The position numbers and the translations under genes are program-made. From positions 1,129,501-1,193,500 of the forward strand of contig CANKZQ010000001.1 of NCBI GenBank assembly GCA_947488345.1: a stretch of DNA of 64,000 bases. The letters run 5' to 3'. Shown one piece after another: positions 18,336-27,751 of this stretch. Numbering within the stretch: the first letter of the stretch is position 1; each line of letters begins with the position of its first letter. The notes beneath the pieces are model-generated. The model saw nothing but the letters and a program-made list of their open reading frames with translations, was not told where the DNA came from and ran no database searches. Source of the stretch: an uncultured Flavobacteriaceae bacterium (GTDB lineage: Bacteria; Bacteroidota; Bacteroidia; Flavobacteriales; Flavobacteriaceae).

Positions 18336-19058
18336 TTATTTCTTTAAGTGATCAAAAAAAGAAAGGTTTTTTTCAAAAGCCGTACCAATAACTACCAAAT
18401 CTGCTCCGGCAAGATAGGCCCCTTCTAATTGCTCTTTTGTGCGTATACCTCCACCTACAATCAAGGGAACCGACAAACTATTTTTCACGCGCTTTATAAT
18501 TGTTGGTGCTACCGTTTCGGTAGCTCCTGAACCTGCTTCTAAATAGATTAATTTTTTACCCGAATATTCACCTGCCAAGGCTGTATTTTCAATTAAATCG
18601 GTATTATCTTGACACATGGGTTTTGTATTACTTACTCGCTGCACGGCAGTTTCAACACCGCCATCAATTAAAATATAACCTGTTGGAATAATCTCTAGAT
18701 TGGTGTTTTTTAAACGTGGAATTGATTGTACTTGCTGTTCAATTAGATACTCAGAATTTCGACCAGAAATCAATGATAAAAAAAGCAAGGCATCTGCCTC
18801 CTCAGTCACGTGCGAATAATCGCCAGGGAATAATATAACTGGTAATTTCGTTTCTCCTTTGATGGCTTTGACCACATTTTCAGTTTTATTATAGGTATCA
18901 GTGCTACCTCCAACAAAAATGTGCGTGGCAATTGATGCATTTATCTTGTTCATAACCATTGGCAAGGTCTCAAGAACAACTTTATCGGGATCGATAAGCA
19001 CTGCCAATAGCTTCTGTTCTTCTTGTATGGCCTTTAATATGTGGTTGTAATTGTGCAT
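18336..19058 (-). CDS. Geranylgeranylglyceryl phosphate synthase (PcrB/GGGPS family)
   Basis: 240-residue TIM-barrel prenyltransferase. Conserved segments are LLAVLIDPDK (glycerol phosphate side), THIFVGGSTDT, VILFPGDYSHV, YLEAGSGA and the phosphate-binding VPLIVGGGIRTKEQ...ADLVVIGTA. It couples sn-glycerol-1-phosphate to a polyprenyl diphosphate with an ether bond; group II bacterial members make geranylgeranyl (Bacteroidota) products. The ATG at 19058 is preferred over an upstream in-frame start inside the BLUF gene, which would add 18 poorly conserved residues. It lies 13 nt after the BLUF gene stop, so co-expression is likely. A UbiA prenyltransferase for the next step may be the gene at 43292-44227. 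Confidence 0.93.
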   Translation of the reverse strand: MHNYNHILKAIQEEQKLLAVLIDPDKVVLETLPMVMNKINASIATHIFVGGSTDTYNKTENVVKAIKGETKLPVILFPGDYSHVTEEADALLFLSLISGRNSEYLIEQQVQSIPRLKNTNLEIIPTGYILIDGGVETAVQRVSNTKPMCQDNTDLIENTALAGEYSGKKLIYLEAGSGATETVAPTIIKRVKNSLSVPLIVGGGIRTKEQLEGAYLAGADLVVIGTAFEKNLSFFDHLKK

Positions 19059-19071
19059 GAAAATAAAAAAG

Positions 19072-19467
19072 CTAAGATAGAATTTCTTCTTGAAAAGCTT
19101 TGATAAGTTCAATATCTGTTGAGCTATATAATTTATCTAAAAGGGAGAATTCATCAAATGTGGCTTTTTCATCGTTCCAAAAGTCAAGAATAGCCATATT
19201 CCAATTCATCATCGTTCTTTTTTCAATTTCTTTATCCAGAATCATGGAAACATCAGTATGTCGTGTATCATTTTTAATGCGATTGTACAATGCATCAATC
19301 ACCTCGTCATCACCTTCAATTAACTGAACAATTTTTGTTTTGCTTAAAAAAATATAGCCGGTAATATGATGCATTTGGTTTCGCTCTTGCGAATTCTGAA
19401 GCAGCTCTTGAAACTCACTTTTTTTAATACCCTTATCAGGTATAGATTTATACATGATTGCCTTCAT
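19072..19467 (-). CDS. BLUF-domain blue-light sensor
   Basis: 131-residue stand-alone BLUF protein. The flavin-site residues can be followed: Tyr6 in MKAIMYKS, Asn in RNQMHHITGYIFL, Gln in KIVQLIEGDDEVI, and the later NDTRHTDVSMI plus RTMMNWNMAILDF with the semi-conserved Trp/Met. This Tyr-Asn-Gln set supports a functional FAD photocycle. There is no effector domain, so output would go through a partner protein. It lies directly upstream of the GGGP synthase gene (13-nt gap) and downstream of a phosphopantetheinyl transferase gene (73-nt gap). Family call good; light response is inferred. Confidence 0.87.
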   Translation of the reverse strand: MKAIMYKSIPDKGIKKSEFQELLQNSQERNQMHHITGYIFLSKTKIVQLIEGDDEVIDALYNRIKNDTRHTDVSMILDKEIEKRTMMNWNMAILDFWNDEKATFDEFSLLDKLYSSTDIELIKAFQEEILS

Positions 19468-19540
19468 AAAAAATACTATTCAATAGACAAACGCTCATCA
19501 TTCATTTAAAGTATTCTTAGAATTAAGTAATTCCAAAATA

Positions 19541-20179
19541 TCAATGATCAATGAGTAACGCATACACGCATGTAAAGCCTTCGAATTCTAAAAAATGGAT
19601 GTTGTATTTTGACATGGCATTTTTAAACGTTATGGTTCCAAAGGTCTTGGTATCCTCAAAAGTGAAGTTTTGAATATCAATATGTTGTAAAAAACTCAAT
19701 CCTTCTTGCTCATATATTTTATAAAGAGATTCTTTTCCTCCCCAAACAATGGTCAATTTACGCACTAAGGCTTCATGATTGGCGATAGTTTTATACTCCC
19801 TGATAGGTGTGAATTTATGCGCTATTTTAGAAATCTTATCGCGTTGTTTTTCGATATCGATACCTACATGATCCTCTTCGCTTACAATGATTCCAGAAAA
19901 ATGAAAGGAATGTGTAATAGAGATATAGGTGCCATCTTTTAAATGTGGTTTTCCTAAAGTATCATAGTACAGATCAGCGTCTTCATATCCCGCAATTGCC
20001 AGTAAATGACGTATGCTCATAAAACCTCGTCGGTGAAGATCAGACTTCATACCATCAACACGTTCTTGAGAATTTTTGGTGAGTGATACTGCACGACTTA
20101 ACGCATCAAATGATTCTTCAATTTTCCAAATAAATACTTTTGTGTTTTTATTAACTACGATAGTTTTATAGAGAGGCAT
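19541..20179 (-). CDS. 4'-phosphopantetheinyl transferase (Sfp-type)
   Basis: 212-residue enzyme of the Sfp superfamily. It shows YISITHSFHFSGIIV, the Mg-binding VGIDIEKQRDK (Asp and Glu) and WGGKESLYKIYEQEG (WxxKES/AxxK), in the right order. It transfers the 4'-phosphopantetheine arm of CoA to carrier proteins (acyl, aryl or peptidyl carrier). The length of about 210 residues is normal for pseudodimeric Sfp enzymes. No biosynthetic cluster is next to it. It is divergent from ahcY, with 62 nt between start codons, and may head the minus-strand operon that includes the BLUF and PcrB genes. Confidence 0.9.
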   Translation of the reverse strand: MPLYKTIVVNKNTKVFIWKIEESFDALSRAVSLTKNSQERVDGMKSDLHRRGFMSIRHLLAIAGYEDADLYYDTLGKPHLKDGTYISITHSFHFSGIIVSEEDHVGIDIEKQRDKISKIAHKFTPIREYKTIANHEALVRKLTIVWGGKESLYKIYEQEGLSFLQHIDIQNFTFEDTKTFGTITFKNAMSKYNIHFLEFEGFTCVYALLIDH

Positions 20180-20198
20180 GTCTTTTTAATTTATTGCG

Positions 20199-20206
20199 TA
20201 ACTTTG
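20199..20206 (+). promoter_or_regulatory. Candidate -7 promoter box for ahcY
   Basis: TAACTTTG on the plus strand (consensus TAnnTTTG), 36 nt before the ahcY ATG. The -33 region is AT-rich without a clear TTG. Confidence 0.5.
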
Positions 20207-20241
20207 CAGTCAATTTTTAAGATAAAAACAAAGATACTATT

Positions 20242-21558
20242 ATGAGTACAAAAACTGCTACATATGTGCCTTTTAAAGTTAAAGATATTTCTTTAGCAGA
20301 TTGGGGAAGAAAAGAAATTGAACTCGCTGAGGCAGAAATGCCAGGTTTAATGTCTTTACGTGAAGAATACAAAAACGAACAACCTCTTAAGGGAGCGAGA
20401 ATTGCTGGCTGTTTACACATGACCATACAAACTGCTGTTTTAATAGAAACCTTAAAGGAACTAGGAGCTGAGGTAACTTGGAGTTCTTGTAATATTTTTT
20501 CGACACAAGATCAAGCCGCCGCGGCCATTGCAGATGCCGGAATACCCGTATATGCATGGAAAGGTATGAACGATGAGGAGTTTGACTGGTGTATTGAACA
20601 AACACTCTTTTTTGGAGAAGATAGAAAACCATTGAATATGATTTTAGATGATGGTGGTGATTTGACGAATATGGTACTTGATAAATATCCTGAATTGGTA
20701 GATGGTATTAAAGGTTTATCAGAAGAGACCACAACAGGTGTTCATAGGTTGTATGATCGAATGAAGGAGGGAACATTACCGATGCCAGCAATCAATGTAA
20801 ATGATTCTGTAACGAAGTCGAAGTTCGATAATAAATATGGCTGTAAAGAATCAGCAGTCGATGCTATTCGAAGAGCAACTGATCTTATGTTGGCTGGTAA
20901 ACGTGTAGTTGTTTGCGGATACGGAGATGTTGGAAAAGGAACTGCAGCCTCGTTTAGAGGAGCTGGTTCTATTGTTACTGTAACAGAAATTGATCCTATT
21001 TGTGCGTTACAAGCCGCTATGGATGGTTTTGAAGTGAAAAAATTAGAAACTGCAGCACCAAAAGCGGATATCATTATTACCACTACAGGTAATAAAGATA
21101 TTGTTCAAGCGCATCACTTTGAGGCCTTAAAAGACAAAACAATCGTATGTAATATCGGTCATTTTGATAATGAAATTGATATGGCTTGGTTGAACGAAAA
21201 TCATGGTGCATCTAAAGTAGAAATCAAACCTCAAGTTGATAAATACACCGTGAACGGAAAAGATATTATCATCTTGGCAGAAGGACGTTTGGTAAATTTA
21301 GGTTGTGCTACCGGACACCCTAGTTTCGTTATGAGTAATTCATTTACCAATCAGACATTGGCGCAAATAGAATTGTGGAAAAACTCAGACGCGTATAAAA
21401 ACGAAGTGTACATGTTACCGAAGCATTTAGACGAAAAAGTGGCTAAATTACATTTGGCAAAAATAGGCGTTGAATTGACTGAATTACGCGAAGATCAAGC
21501 GGCTTATATTGGTGTAAATACGAAAGGACCATACAAGCCAGAATATTACAGATATTAA
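20242..21558 (+). CDS. ahcY: Adenosylhomocysteinase
   Basis: 438-residue S-adenosylhomocysteine hydrolase. Diagnostic elements are [15 protein letters not shown] near the N-terminus, [10 protein letters not shown] (substrate Cys), [10 protein letters not shown], the NAD-binding [26 protein letters not shown], and the C-terminal [11 protein letters not shown] with the Lys/Tyr that reach into the partner subunit. It reversibly splits SAH to adenosine and homocysteine, keeping the activated methyl cycle moving. Length and both ends match the family, so the start is secure. Transcribed alone with a terminator at 21583-21612. Confidence 0.98.
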   Translation: MSTKTATYVPFKVKDISLADWGRKEIELAEAEMPGLMSLREEYKNEQPLKGARIAGCLHMTIQTAVLIETLKELGAEVTWSSCNIFSTQDQAAAAIADAGIPVYAWKGMNDEEFDWCIEQTLFFGEDRKPLNMILDDGGDLTNMVLDKYPELVDGIKGLSEETTTGVHRLYDRMKEGTLPMPAINVNDSVTKSKFDNKYGCKESAVDAIRRATDLMLAGKRVVVCGYGDVGKGTAASFRGAGSIVTVTEIDPICALQAAMDGFEVKKLETAAPKADIIITTTGNKDIVQAHHFEALKDKTIVCNIGHFDNEIDMAWLNENHGASKVEIKPQVDKYTVNGKDIIILAEGRLVNLGCATGHPSFVMSNSFTNQTLAQIELWKNSDAYKNEVYMLPKHLDEKVAKLHLAKIGVELTELREDQAAYIGVNTKGPYKPEYYRY

Positions 21559-21582
21559 TTTTTAGTATGAAATACTATAACG

Positions 21583-21612
21583 AAACCCTTTCCGTTATGG
21601 AAGGGGTTTTTT
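21583..21612 (+). terminator. Rho-independent terminator after ahcY
   Basis: Stem AAACCCTTTCC / GGAAGGGGTTT with a 5-nt loop and one G.T pair, followed by a T-run. Positioned 24 nt past the ahcY stop. Confidence 0.85.
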
Positions 21613-21656
21613 AATACATTCTTTTAAATTCTATTATCTTTATCAAAAAATAACCA

Positions 21657-22451
21657 ATGAAAAATTTATTAGTTCCTATTGGCTCTAGCGGTAACGCTGT
21701 AAATACCTTGCAATATGCTATAGATTTTGCGCATACTATGAATGCAAAAATATTTGTAACTCAAGTATATGAAAGTACAAAGGTTGCGGGTAACTTAAAA
21801 AATATTGATGCCTTTTTAGAAGAAGAAACAACAAAAGAACTTCAAGAAGTTCTAAATAAAGTGGATGCTAAAAATGTTCAGATTTCTTCAGTTACAATGA
21901 AAGGTAAAGTGTTGGAGTCTATTGAGGCTATGTCTAAAAATTTAGAAATTGATCTCATTGTTTCATCGGCTAAAAGTGTGTCTGTAGATGAAACAGTTTA
22001 CTTAGGCCGAGTTGCAGGAAGTCTTGTAAAAGATATTGATGTTCCGGTGTTAATCGTTCCTGCTCAGTATCGTTTTAAACCCGTTTCAAAAATTTTAATG
22101 GCTATTAAATCTGGAAAAATAAAGCCGGGTAATGTGTTGGAGCCTTTAAAGAAACTAGTACATACATTTTCGGCGACCATCAGTTTGATCCAAATAATTA
22201 CACCGAAAGCGAGCGACGATGAAAAAGAAGTTAATGAAGATCTAAAAGCATTGGCAACACATTTTAAAACAACCGAAAATGCCACTATTTTTCAAGGTGT
22301 TTTAGAACATTTACATGTTACTGAACCTGATATGTTATGTGTGATGCGTCGTAAACGTGGTTTTTTTGCAAAGCTTTGGGAAAAGGATACGGTAAAAAAA
22401 TCGTATTTTGAAAGCCGAATTCCCTTACTTGTTTTAAAGGGAATTATATAA
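21657..22451 (+). CDS. Universal stress protein (tandem UspA domains)
   Basis: 264-residue protein with two Usp folds. The first starts KNLLVPIGSSGNAVNTLQYAIDFA and continues to LIVSSAKSVSVDETVYLGRVAGSLVKDIDVPVLIVPA (residues about 1-138); the second, from VSKILMAIKSGKI to SRIPLLVLKG, is shorter and lacks a clean nucleotide-binding G-x2-G-x9-G motif. Usp proteins modulate stress survival and bind nucleotides in some cases. The tRNA-Ala gene begins 6 nt after the stop, so read-through could help transcribe the tRNA. Function beyond family is not deducible. Confidence 0.88.
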   Translation: MKNLLVPIGSSGNAVNTLQYAIDFAHTMNAKIFVTQVYESTKVAGNLKNIDAFLEEETTKELQEVLNKVDAKNVQISSVTMKGKVLESIEAMSKNLEIDLIVSSAKSVSVDETVYLGRVAGSLVKDIDVPVLIVPAQYRFKPVSKILMAIKSGKIKPGNVLEPLKKLVHTFSATISLIQIITPKASDDEKEVNEDLKALATHFKTTENATIFQGVLEHLHVTEPDMLCVMRRKRGFFAKLWEKDTVKKSYFESRIPLLVLKGII

Positions 22452-22457
22452 TGTTTT

Positions 22458-22531
22458 GGGGATGTAGCTCAGCTGGCTAGAGCGCTTGACTGGCAGTCAA
22501 GAGGTCGTGGGTTCGACTCCCATCTTCTCCA
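22458..22531 (+). tRNA. tRNA-Ala (anticodon GGC)
   Basis: Full cloverleaf: acceptor GGGGATG / CTTCTCC with discriminator A, D-arm GCTC...GAGC, anticodon stem CTTGA/TCAAG around loop CTGGCAG (anticodon GGC, codons GCC/GCU), T-arm GTGGG/CCCAT. The acceptor carries the G3.U70 wobble that marks alanine tRNAs, confirming identity; a U6.U67 mismatch is the only irregularity. CCA is not encoded. Confidence 0.95.
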
Positions 22532-22541
22532 CATCACATAG

Positions 22542-22569
22542 AAAATCCGTACATACGTGTGGATTTTTT
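22542..22569 (+). terminator. Terminator after tRNA-Ala
   Basis: Stem AAAATCC / GGATTTT extended by ACA/TGT around a TACG tetraloop, then a T-run. Begins 11 nt past the tRNA. Confidence 0.75.
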
Positions 22570-22692
22570 ATTTCTGCATAAATCATAGAGCTTGCTTTAA
22601 TGATTTAGAAAGGAATAAAAAACAGCATGGCGTAGCATGGTGTAATTTTCTATTTGCAGAAGTGCGTGAATGTTGGGAGCAACGAAGTTAAC

Positions 22693-22704
22693 CCCATCTT
22701 CTCC
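22693..22704 (+). repeat. 12-bp copy of the tRNA-Ala 3' end
   Basis: CCCATCTTCTCC here repeats exactly the last 12 nt before the discriminator of the tRNA-Ala (22519-22530), 174 bp downstream. The rest of 22532-22805 contains the terminator and a short near-duplicate GCATGG(C/T)GTA pair at 22624-22643, and no gene that I can support. The copy may be a degenerate tRNA remnant or an old attachment-site trace. Confidence 0.45.
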
Positions 22705-22805
22705 CCACTGCGAATAGACCTATACTTATCGGTGATTTTTTCATTTTAACTCGGCTTTAAAAGATTACTTTATTTCATTTCTTATCTTTAGAAAAATTTT
22801 AACAC

Positions 22806-24182
22806 ATGCTTCGTATCCCTTTTCGAGTTTTCATGCTCTTTATTTCATGCTTACCATTGCTAATAACCTCTTGTAGTAAAGACGATACCTCTGGAGGAGA
22901 AGGAGAAGAACCTAAGGGCGTAGGATTACCCCTTATTTCTATCAATACGAATGGTGCCGTTATTGTTGATGAGCCTAAAGTAAACGCCAAAATTACCGTT
23001 TTTGAAGAGGATGTTATCTCCTACGAAGGAGACATCGCCATTGAATTTCGAGGAGCTTCCTCACAAGCTTTATTTCCAAAGAAATCATATGGTTTCGAAA
23101 CAAGAGATGCAAACAATGAGGATCTAGATGTACCTTTATTAGGATTTCCAGAAGAAGAAGATTGGATTTTGAATGGGCCATATAGTGACAAAACCTTATT
23201 GCGAAATGTGCTGATCTATGACCTTTCTCGTAATATGAATATGTACGCTAGTCGCACGAAATTGGTAGAACTCAATGTCAATAGCTCTTATCAAGGTGTC
23301 TATGTATTTATGGAGAAGTTAAAGAGAGATTCGCAACGCATTGCTATTGAAAAGTTGAATGAAGCAGAAAATAGTGGTGAAGATCTCACGGGAGGTTATA
23401 TTCTAAAAATTGATAAAGTTTCAGGATCTAATTTAGGTGAGGGTTACAATCCGCAGAATTCTTTTAATTCTAGTTATGCCCCTCCAAGAGGAAGCTCAGA
23501 CAAACGCATACGATTTTTATATGAATATCCTAAGGCCGAAGAGATAACAACAGCCCAAAAATCGTATATCGAAACCTATATAAACGATTTTGAAAACGCG
23601 CTTGCGTCAGACAATTTTACAGACCCAACAACAGGGTATGCCGCTTATATTGACGTGAATAGTTTTATTGACTTCTTTATCTTGAATGAATTGTCAAATA
23701 ATGTAGATGGTTATAGACTAAGCACCTTTATGCATAAAGATAAAAATGGCAAATTAAAAATGGGGCCTATTTGGGATTTTAATTTAGCTTTTGGTAATGC
23801 TGGTTATTGTAGGGGCGAAGCCACGAATGTATGGACCTATAAGTTCAATGAACGTTGTTCGGATGATTTTTGGCTCATTCCTTTTTGGTGGGAACGTTTG
23901 TTAGAAGATCCCTCATTTGTGAATCAATTAAAAAGTAGATGGACGAGTCTTCGAGCAAATACCCTTTCAGAAAATGGTATTTTTAGTATTGTTGATGCAT
24001 ATACAGATCAACTTTCTGGAATAGGTGCTCTCAATAGAAACTTCAGTACTTGGGATATTATTGGTGAATGGATCTGGCCTAATAATTTTGTTGGAAATAC
24101 ATATACCGAAGAAACCAACTACTTTAAAAACTTTATAAGCGATCGACTCACTTGGCTTGATAGTAATATTAACGCTTTATAA
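22806..24182 (+). CDS. CotH-kinase-family lipoprotein
   Basis: 458-residue predicted lipoprotein (signal ends LLITSCSKDD, Cys23). The CotH kinase fold shows IEFRGASSQALFPKKSYGFETRD (about residues 79-101), KTLLRNVLIYDLSRNM, NSSYQGVYVFMEKLKRD, TGGYILKIDK and the metal-binding GPIWDFNLAFGNAG near residue 330. CotH proteins transfer phosphate to protein or surface targets; in Bacteroidota many are secreted or surface anchored and their targets are unknown. A Gly/Glu linker follows the lipid-modified Cys. Its stop overlaps the end of the convergent alpha/beta-hydrolase gene by 14 bp. Confidence 0.9.
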   Translation: MLRIPFRVFMLFISCLPLLITSCSKDDTSGGEGEEPKGVGLPLISINTNGAVIVDEPKVNAKITVFEEDVISYEGDIAIEFRGASSQALFPKKSYGFETRDANNEDLDVPLLGFPEEEDWILNGPYSDKTLLRNVLIYDLSRNMNMYASRTKLVELNVNSSYQGVYVFMEKLKRDSQRIAIEKLNEAENSGEDLTGGYILKIDKVSGSNLGEGYNPQNSFNSSYAPPRGSSDKRIRFLYEYPKAEEITTAQKSYIETYINDFENALASDNFTDPTTGYAAYIDVNSFIDFFILNELSNNVDGYRLSTFMHKDKNGKLKMGPIWDFNLAFGNAGYCRGEATNVWTYKFNERCSDDFWLIPFWWERLLEDPSFVNQLKSRWTSLRANTLSENGIFSIVDAYTDQLSGIGALNRNFSTWDIIGEWIWPNNFVGNTYTEETNYFKNFISDRLTWLDSNINAL

Positions 24183-25014
24183 AATCTATAGACGCCTTGA
24201 TCACTTCCGCCAAGTGCTTTGAAACATGTTGATGTTCCCAAGGATGTTTGGTTCCAAAAACATGATCTGCATCTTCGACGGCAATGAGCGTACTATTTGG
24301 GTTCCATTGGTGTAAATTCACCGCCTCATCAAATACTATAGACGTATCTTTGGTTCCATGAATGATCAAATGAGGAATGTCTATTTTTCTCGTAGCTTGT
24401 TCGATATTAAAACGTGTTTCATTAGCTTTGTAATCTTCATAAAATTGATAAAAATGCGGCATTTGCTGCTTTGTTCTTCCATTCAACACATACTTAACCC
24501 CATTTTTTTTCCAAGCTTCGAGTTCTCCGATCGTCGATGACCGTTGTCCAAAATTACTCACTGCCGCCCATGAAATGAGTCGGCTTACGCGGCTTTCTTC
24601 ATTTGCTTTCAAGGTTACAATTCCGCCTCCGCGAGAATGGCCTATTAAAGTAAGGTTAGTGGAGTCTATGTCATCCGAAAAGGCCTCATTACCTAACAAC
24701 CAATCTATTACGGTTTGTAAATCATCTAATTCCTTAGTGTAATTGTTATTTCCAAAGGCTTCCAGATCCGGAAAATCAATAGGTTGTTCGAGTGTACCAC
24801 CGTTATGAGAAAAATTAAATTTTATAAAAAAAAGTGCTTGCTCAGCAAATTTCTCGGCAACCAAATTCCAACAGCCCCAATCTTTATAACCCTTATAGCC
24901 ATGTGCAAAAATTACAATGGGTTTTGGCTGTTTTGTCTTTTTATAAAACACATCGGTCACGATGGGTTTCTGATGCTTTCCCTTTACGGGAATATTTTTT
25001 ACTACTTCTATCAT
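24169..25014 (-). CDS. Alpha/beta hydrolase (dienelactone hydrolase-like)
   Basis: 281-residue cytoplasmic serine hydrolase. The oxyanion strand VIFAHGYKGYKDWG, nucleophile elbow LIGHSRGGGIV (Ser about 126), acid LIIHGTKDTSIVFDEA and catalytic His in VEDADHVFGTKHPWE form a complete triad. No signal peptide. This fits the DLH/acyl-peptidase-like esterase group; substrate is unknown. Its start codon overlaps the stop region of the upstream nuclease gene at 25014, so they are probably co-transcribed. Confidence 0.87.
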   Translation of the reverse strand: MIEVVKNIPVKGKHQKPIVTDVFYKKTKQPKPIVIFAHGYKGYKDWGCWNLVAEKFAEQALFFIKFNFSHNGGTLEQPIDFPDLEAFGNNNYTKELDDLQTVIDWLLGNEAFSDDIDSTNLTLIGHSRGGGIVTLKANEESRVSRLISWAAVSNFGQRSSTIGELEAWKKNGVKYVLNGRTKQQMPHFYQFYEDYKANETRFNIEQATRKIDIPHLIIHGTKDTSIVFDEAVNLHQWNPNSTLIAVEDADHVFGTKHPWEHQHVSKHLAEVIKASIDFIKR

Positions 25015-27728
25015 TAGTATGGAAGGTTTTCGGTTTCTACAAAGGAGACTTCTGGGTTATATATTTCAATCAACAACTGCTTCAATTCATGTACAAATTG
25101 GTCCATATCTTCTTGATTTATTGGTTTTCTATTCACTTTCATAAACCCAGCTCCTAAGTTTTTAAATGATATAATACCACTTTCCATTGGTTGTACATTC
25201 ACATCCACCGTATGCATCTGAGCGTACATAAATGCATACATTAATACTTGAAAACTCTTGTGGTATTTTTTATAATCCGTTGTAATAAGTTCCCAGTCTT
25301 TGATCATTAATTCAGATTGGCTAACTTTTCCTGTCTTGTAATCTACAATTCTAATGACACCATCTACTTCGTCAATTCTATCTGCTTCTCCTCTCAATTG
25401 AATTGGAAAATCAATACCGGCTATCTCTACCTTGGTATACAATTCATACTCAAGTTCCAAAATTTTGAGTTGTTTCCCTTGTTGAATGAGCTCTAGTTCT
25501 TGCTTCAAAAAATTTTGAACGAACTGCTGCGCTACATTATAAATCAATAAGTTTTTCCCAGTACTGATATCTCCATTAATATATTCCCGTTGGAACCATT
25601 TCTTGACCGCAGCCGGTGTTTCTTTCTGCATCTTTTGAATATGCTCTTTTTCCAAAAAATGACCTCTAATAGGGAGATAAAAGGCTTCTAAAGTTTTATG
25701 TATAATAGTGCCCAATGTATTCGCCGCCACAGTCTCTTCCATATCATCATAGGGGCGAACTCCTAATATTTTCTGCTGATAAAATTCTATTGGGTTGTAC
25801 ATATAGGTCGTTAATGCCGTCGGTGAAAGTCCCTTTTGAGCTAAGACTTTTAGTCGATCAAAAATAGTCTCGTTTTTCGTAACTTTTTTCTGCGTTAGTT
25901 TGGAATTTACCAATTTCGGACTCACAATATATTGTTGAATATCCTCAGGTCGATTGATTTCTAATTGCGTAATAAATCGACTCTGTTCGCCAGAACCATA
26001 CTGATCATTTTCGGTATTATACAATAAATAAATGTTTTTAGCGCGTTGTAATAGTCGATAAAAGTGATAAGAAAAAATAGCGTCTTTTTCTTGATATGTT
26101 GGCAGTCCTACTTCTTTCTTAACATCAAAAGGAATAAAAGAATTTTCTGATTTTCCTGCGGGTAATATGCCTTCATTAACAGAGGTTAAAATCACTGTTT
26201 CGAAATCTAATACACGAGTTTCTAGCATCCCCATTAATTGCAAGCCAGAGAGGGGTTGTCCTTTAAAAGATAGCTTTTCAAAACTCAACAATTGATTATA
26301 AAATTGCTGTAATGTTCTTATATTTTTGATGTATCCGTAACGCGTATTCAGCGTTATTATTTGTTGAAAAACAGTGCGTAATTTGAATAGATATTCTTTT
26401 TCTAAAATACTTTCGGTATGTTTCTCTAATGCGTTCAAGAGCTCCATACAATTGTATAGCGCTTTGTCGACATTATTATTCCAATTAGAGAACAGAAAAA
26501 GCAATGCAGCTTTAGTATCTTTGGTATTGGTTAACTTAGCGAGTATACTATGATCGACAAAAATAAAATTGTTCTTTACTATTTCATTGCTTAGCGCGTC
26601 GGTCACCGCAATTTTCTTTATCGAAGGATGATTCAATACGTGTAAGACATCCTTATAATAAAAAGTACTATTCGAGCTCGTAATATTGGCATTTACATGT
26701 AATTTTAAAAGTGTGTCGAACATCTGAGCCACGGGCATATTCACAAGACCATAACCCATAGTAATATTAATTGCCCCAACCTCCTTAGGTAAGGAGTTTA
26801 ATGTTAGTGGCAGCAGTGTTTCATCGGCTAGGACTAAGGCCGTATTTTGAAAATTATCTGTACTAGATTTGGATAATAACTCCCCAACATATTTTAATTG
26901 TGTATTATTCTTTGGAGTACCAATAATTCGAATTTGCTTCGGTTTGCTAAAATTTTCCTGTATCCAATTGAATTTATTCTTTTGATAGTAGGGCCAGTTT
27001 TTTATGTATTTTTTAAGAAAACTTGCCGCTTGATTATTTTCGAAATAGAAGGCATCGGCATCCCAATAGATCGATGCGATATCATTTTGGAGGAGTTCCT
27101 GAAAAATGGTTTCTTCGGCGGCATTTAGTGCATTAAAACCAACAAAAAGTAATTTGTCGGTTGTTGTTTCAATATAGTTGTTCAAATTTTCAACAGCTTC
27201 TCTATATTGCAAGCCCTGATAACCGTACCCTTTGCCCAATAAAACTTCGGTTAATTTTAAATAATACCGCTCTAGGCGTTCAAAAAACTCAAAGTAATTC
27301 TTTATTATCGGCGTTTCTTTTTCGAGCGACCACTTTTCTAATTGATTGATATCTTTTAAATAATTAAATATATACTTCGTATCAACTAAATGACGATCTA
27401 TCTCATTAAAATCCTGTAATACTATGGTAGCCCATTTGGTAAAGGCATCGAAATCGTCTGCATACTTTGCATCAGTAACAGTTCTATACACCGAATAAAA
27501 CTCAAATAGCAAGGTAGTATTATCAATTAGGTGTATCGATGATAATTCATCTATAAAATCTTCAATACTTATAATTTTAGGAAAAATAAGTGCTTGGTTA
27601 CTTTTATTTTTAATCTCATGCTTTAAAAATACGCCGGCTCTTTTACTAGGAAGAATAAATGTATACTCCGATATATTCTTTCCTTTGGAAAGCATATCGT
27701 CAATAACATTTGAAAGGAAGGTCTGCAT
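25014..27728 (-). CDS. AddB-like PD-(D/E)XK nuclease
   Basis: About 904-residue protein related to the AddB subunit of bacterial recombination nuclease-helicases. The N-terminus TFILPSKRAGVFLKHEI marks an inactivated helicase domain (no Walker A). The C-terminus has the RecB-type nuclease core: LRGEADRIDEVDGVIRIVDYKTGKVSQSEL (Asp, Asp-Tyr-Lys) and a downstream QVLMYAFMYAQ. The four-Cys iron-sulfur cluster of Bacillus AddB is not apparent. An AddA-type helicase partner is not in the window. I used the ATG at 27728; an upstream TTG at 27743 adds five residues. Role: double-strand break end processing. Confidence 0.88.
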   Translation of the reverse strand: MQTFLSNVIDDMLSKGKNISEYTFILPSKRAGVFLKHEIKNKSNQALIFPKIISIEDFIDELSSIHLIDNTTLLFEFYSVYRTVTDAKYADDFDAFTKWATIVLQDFNEIDRHLVDTKYIFNYLKDINQLEKWSLEKETPIIKNYFEFFERLERYYLKLTEVLLGKGYGYQGLQYREAVENLNNYIETTTDKLLFVGFNALNAAEETIFQELLQNDIASIYWDADAFYFENNQAASFLKKYIKNWPYYQKNKFNWIQENFSKPKQIRIIGTPKNNTQLKYVGELLSKSSTDNFQNTALVLADETLLPLTLNSLPKEVGAINITMGYGLVNMPVAQMFDTLLKLHVNANITSSNSTFYYKDVLHVLNHPSIKKIAVTDALSNEIVKNNFIFVDHSILAKLTNTKDTKAALLFLFSNWNNNVDKALYNCMELLNALEKHTESILEKEYLFKLRTVFQQIITLNTRYGYIKNIRTLQQFYNQLLSFEKLSFKGQPLSGLQLMGMLETRVLDFETVILTSVNEGILPAGKSENSFIPFDVKKEVGLPTYQEKDAIFSYHFYRLLQRAKNIYLLYNTENDQYGSGEQSRFITQLEINRPEDIQQYIVSPKLVNSKLTQKKVTKNETIFDRLKVLAQKGLSPTALTTYMYNPIEFYQQKILGVRPYDDMEETVAANTLGTIIHKTLEAFYLPIRGHFLEKEHIQKMQKETPAAVKKWFQREYINGDISTGKNLLIYNVAQQFVQNFLKQELELIQQGKQLKILELEYELYTKVEIAGIDFPIQLRGEADRIDEVDGVIRIVDYKTGKVSQSELMIKDWELITTDYKKYHKSFQVLMYAFMYAQMHTVDVNVQPMESGIISFKNLGAGFMKVNRKPINQEDMDQFVHELKQLLIEIYNPEVSFVETENLPY

Positions 27729-27751
27729 GTAGCGAATGTACAAATGTTATT

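Noticed and set aside
20742-21083. Minus-strand open frame of 113 codons inside ahcY
   Set aside because: Entirely overlaps the well-conserved ahcY gene and shows no recognisable domain.
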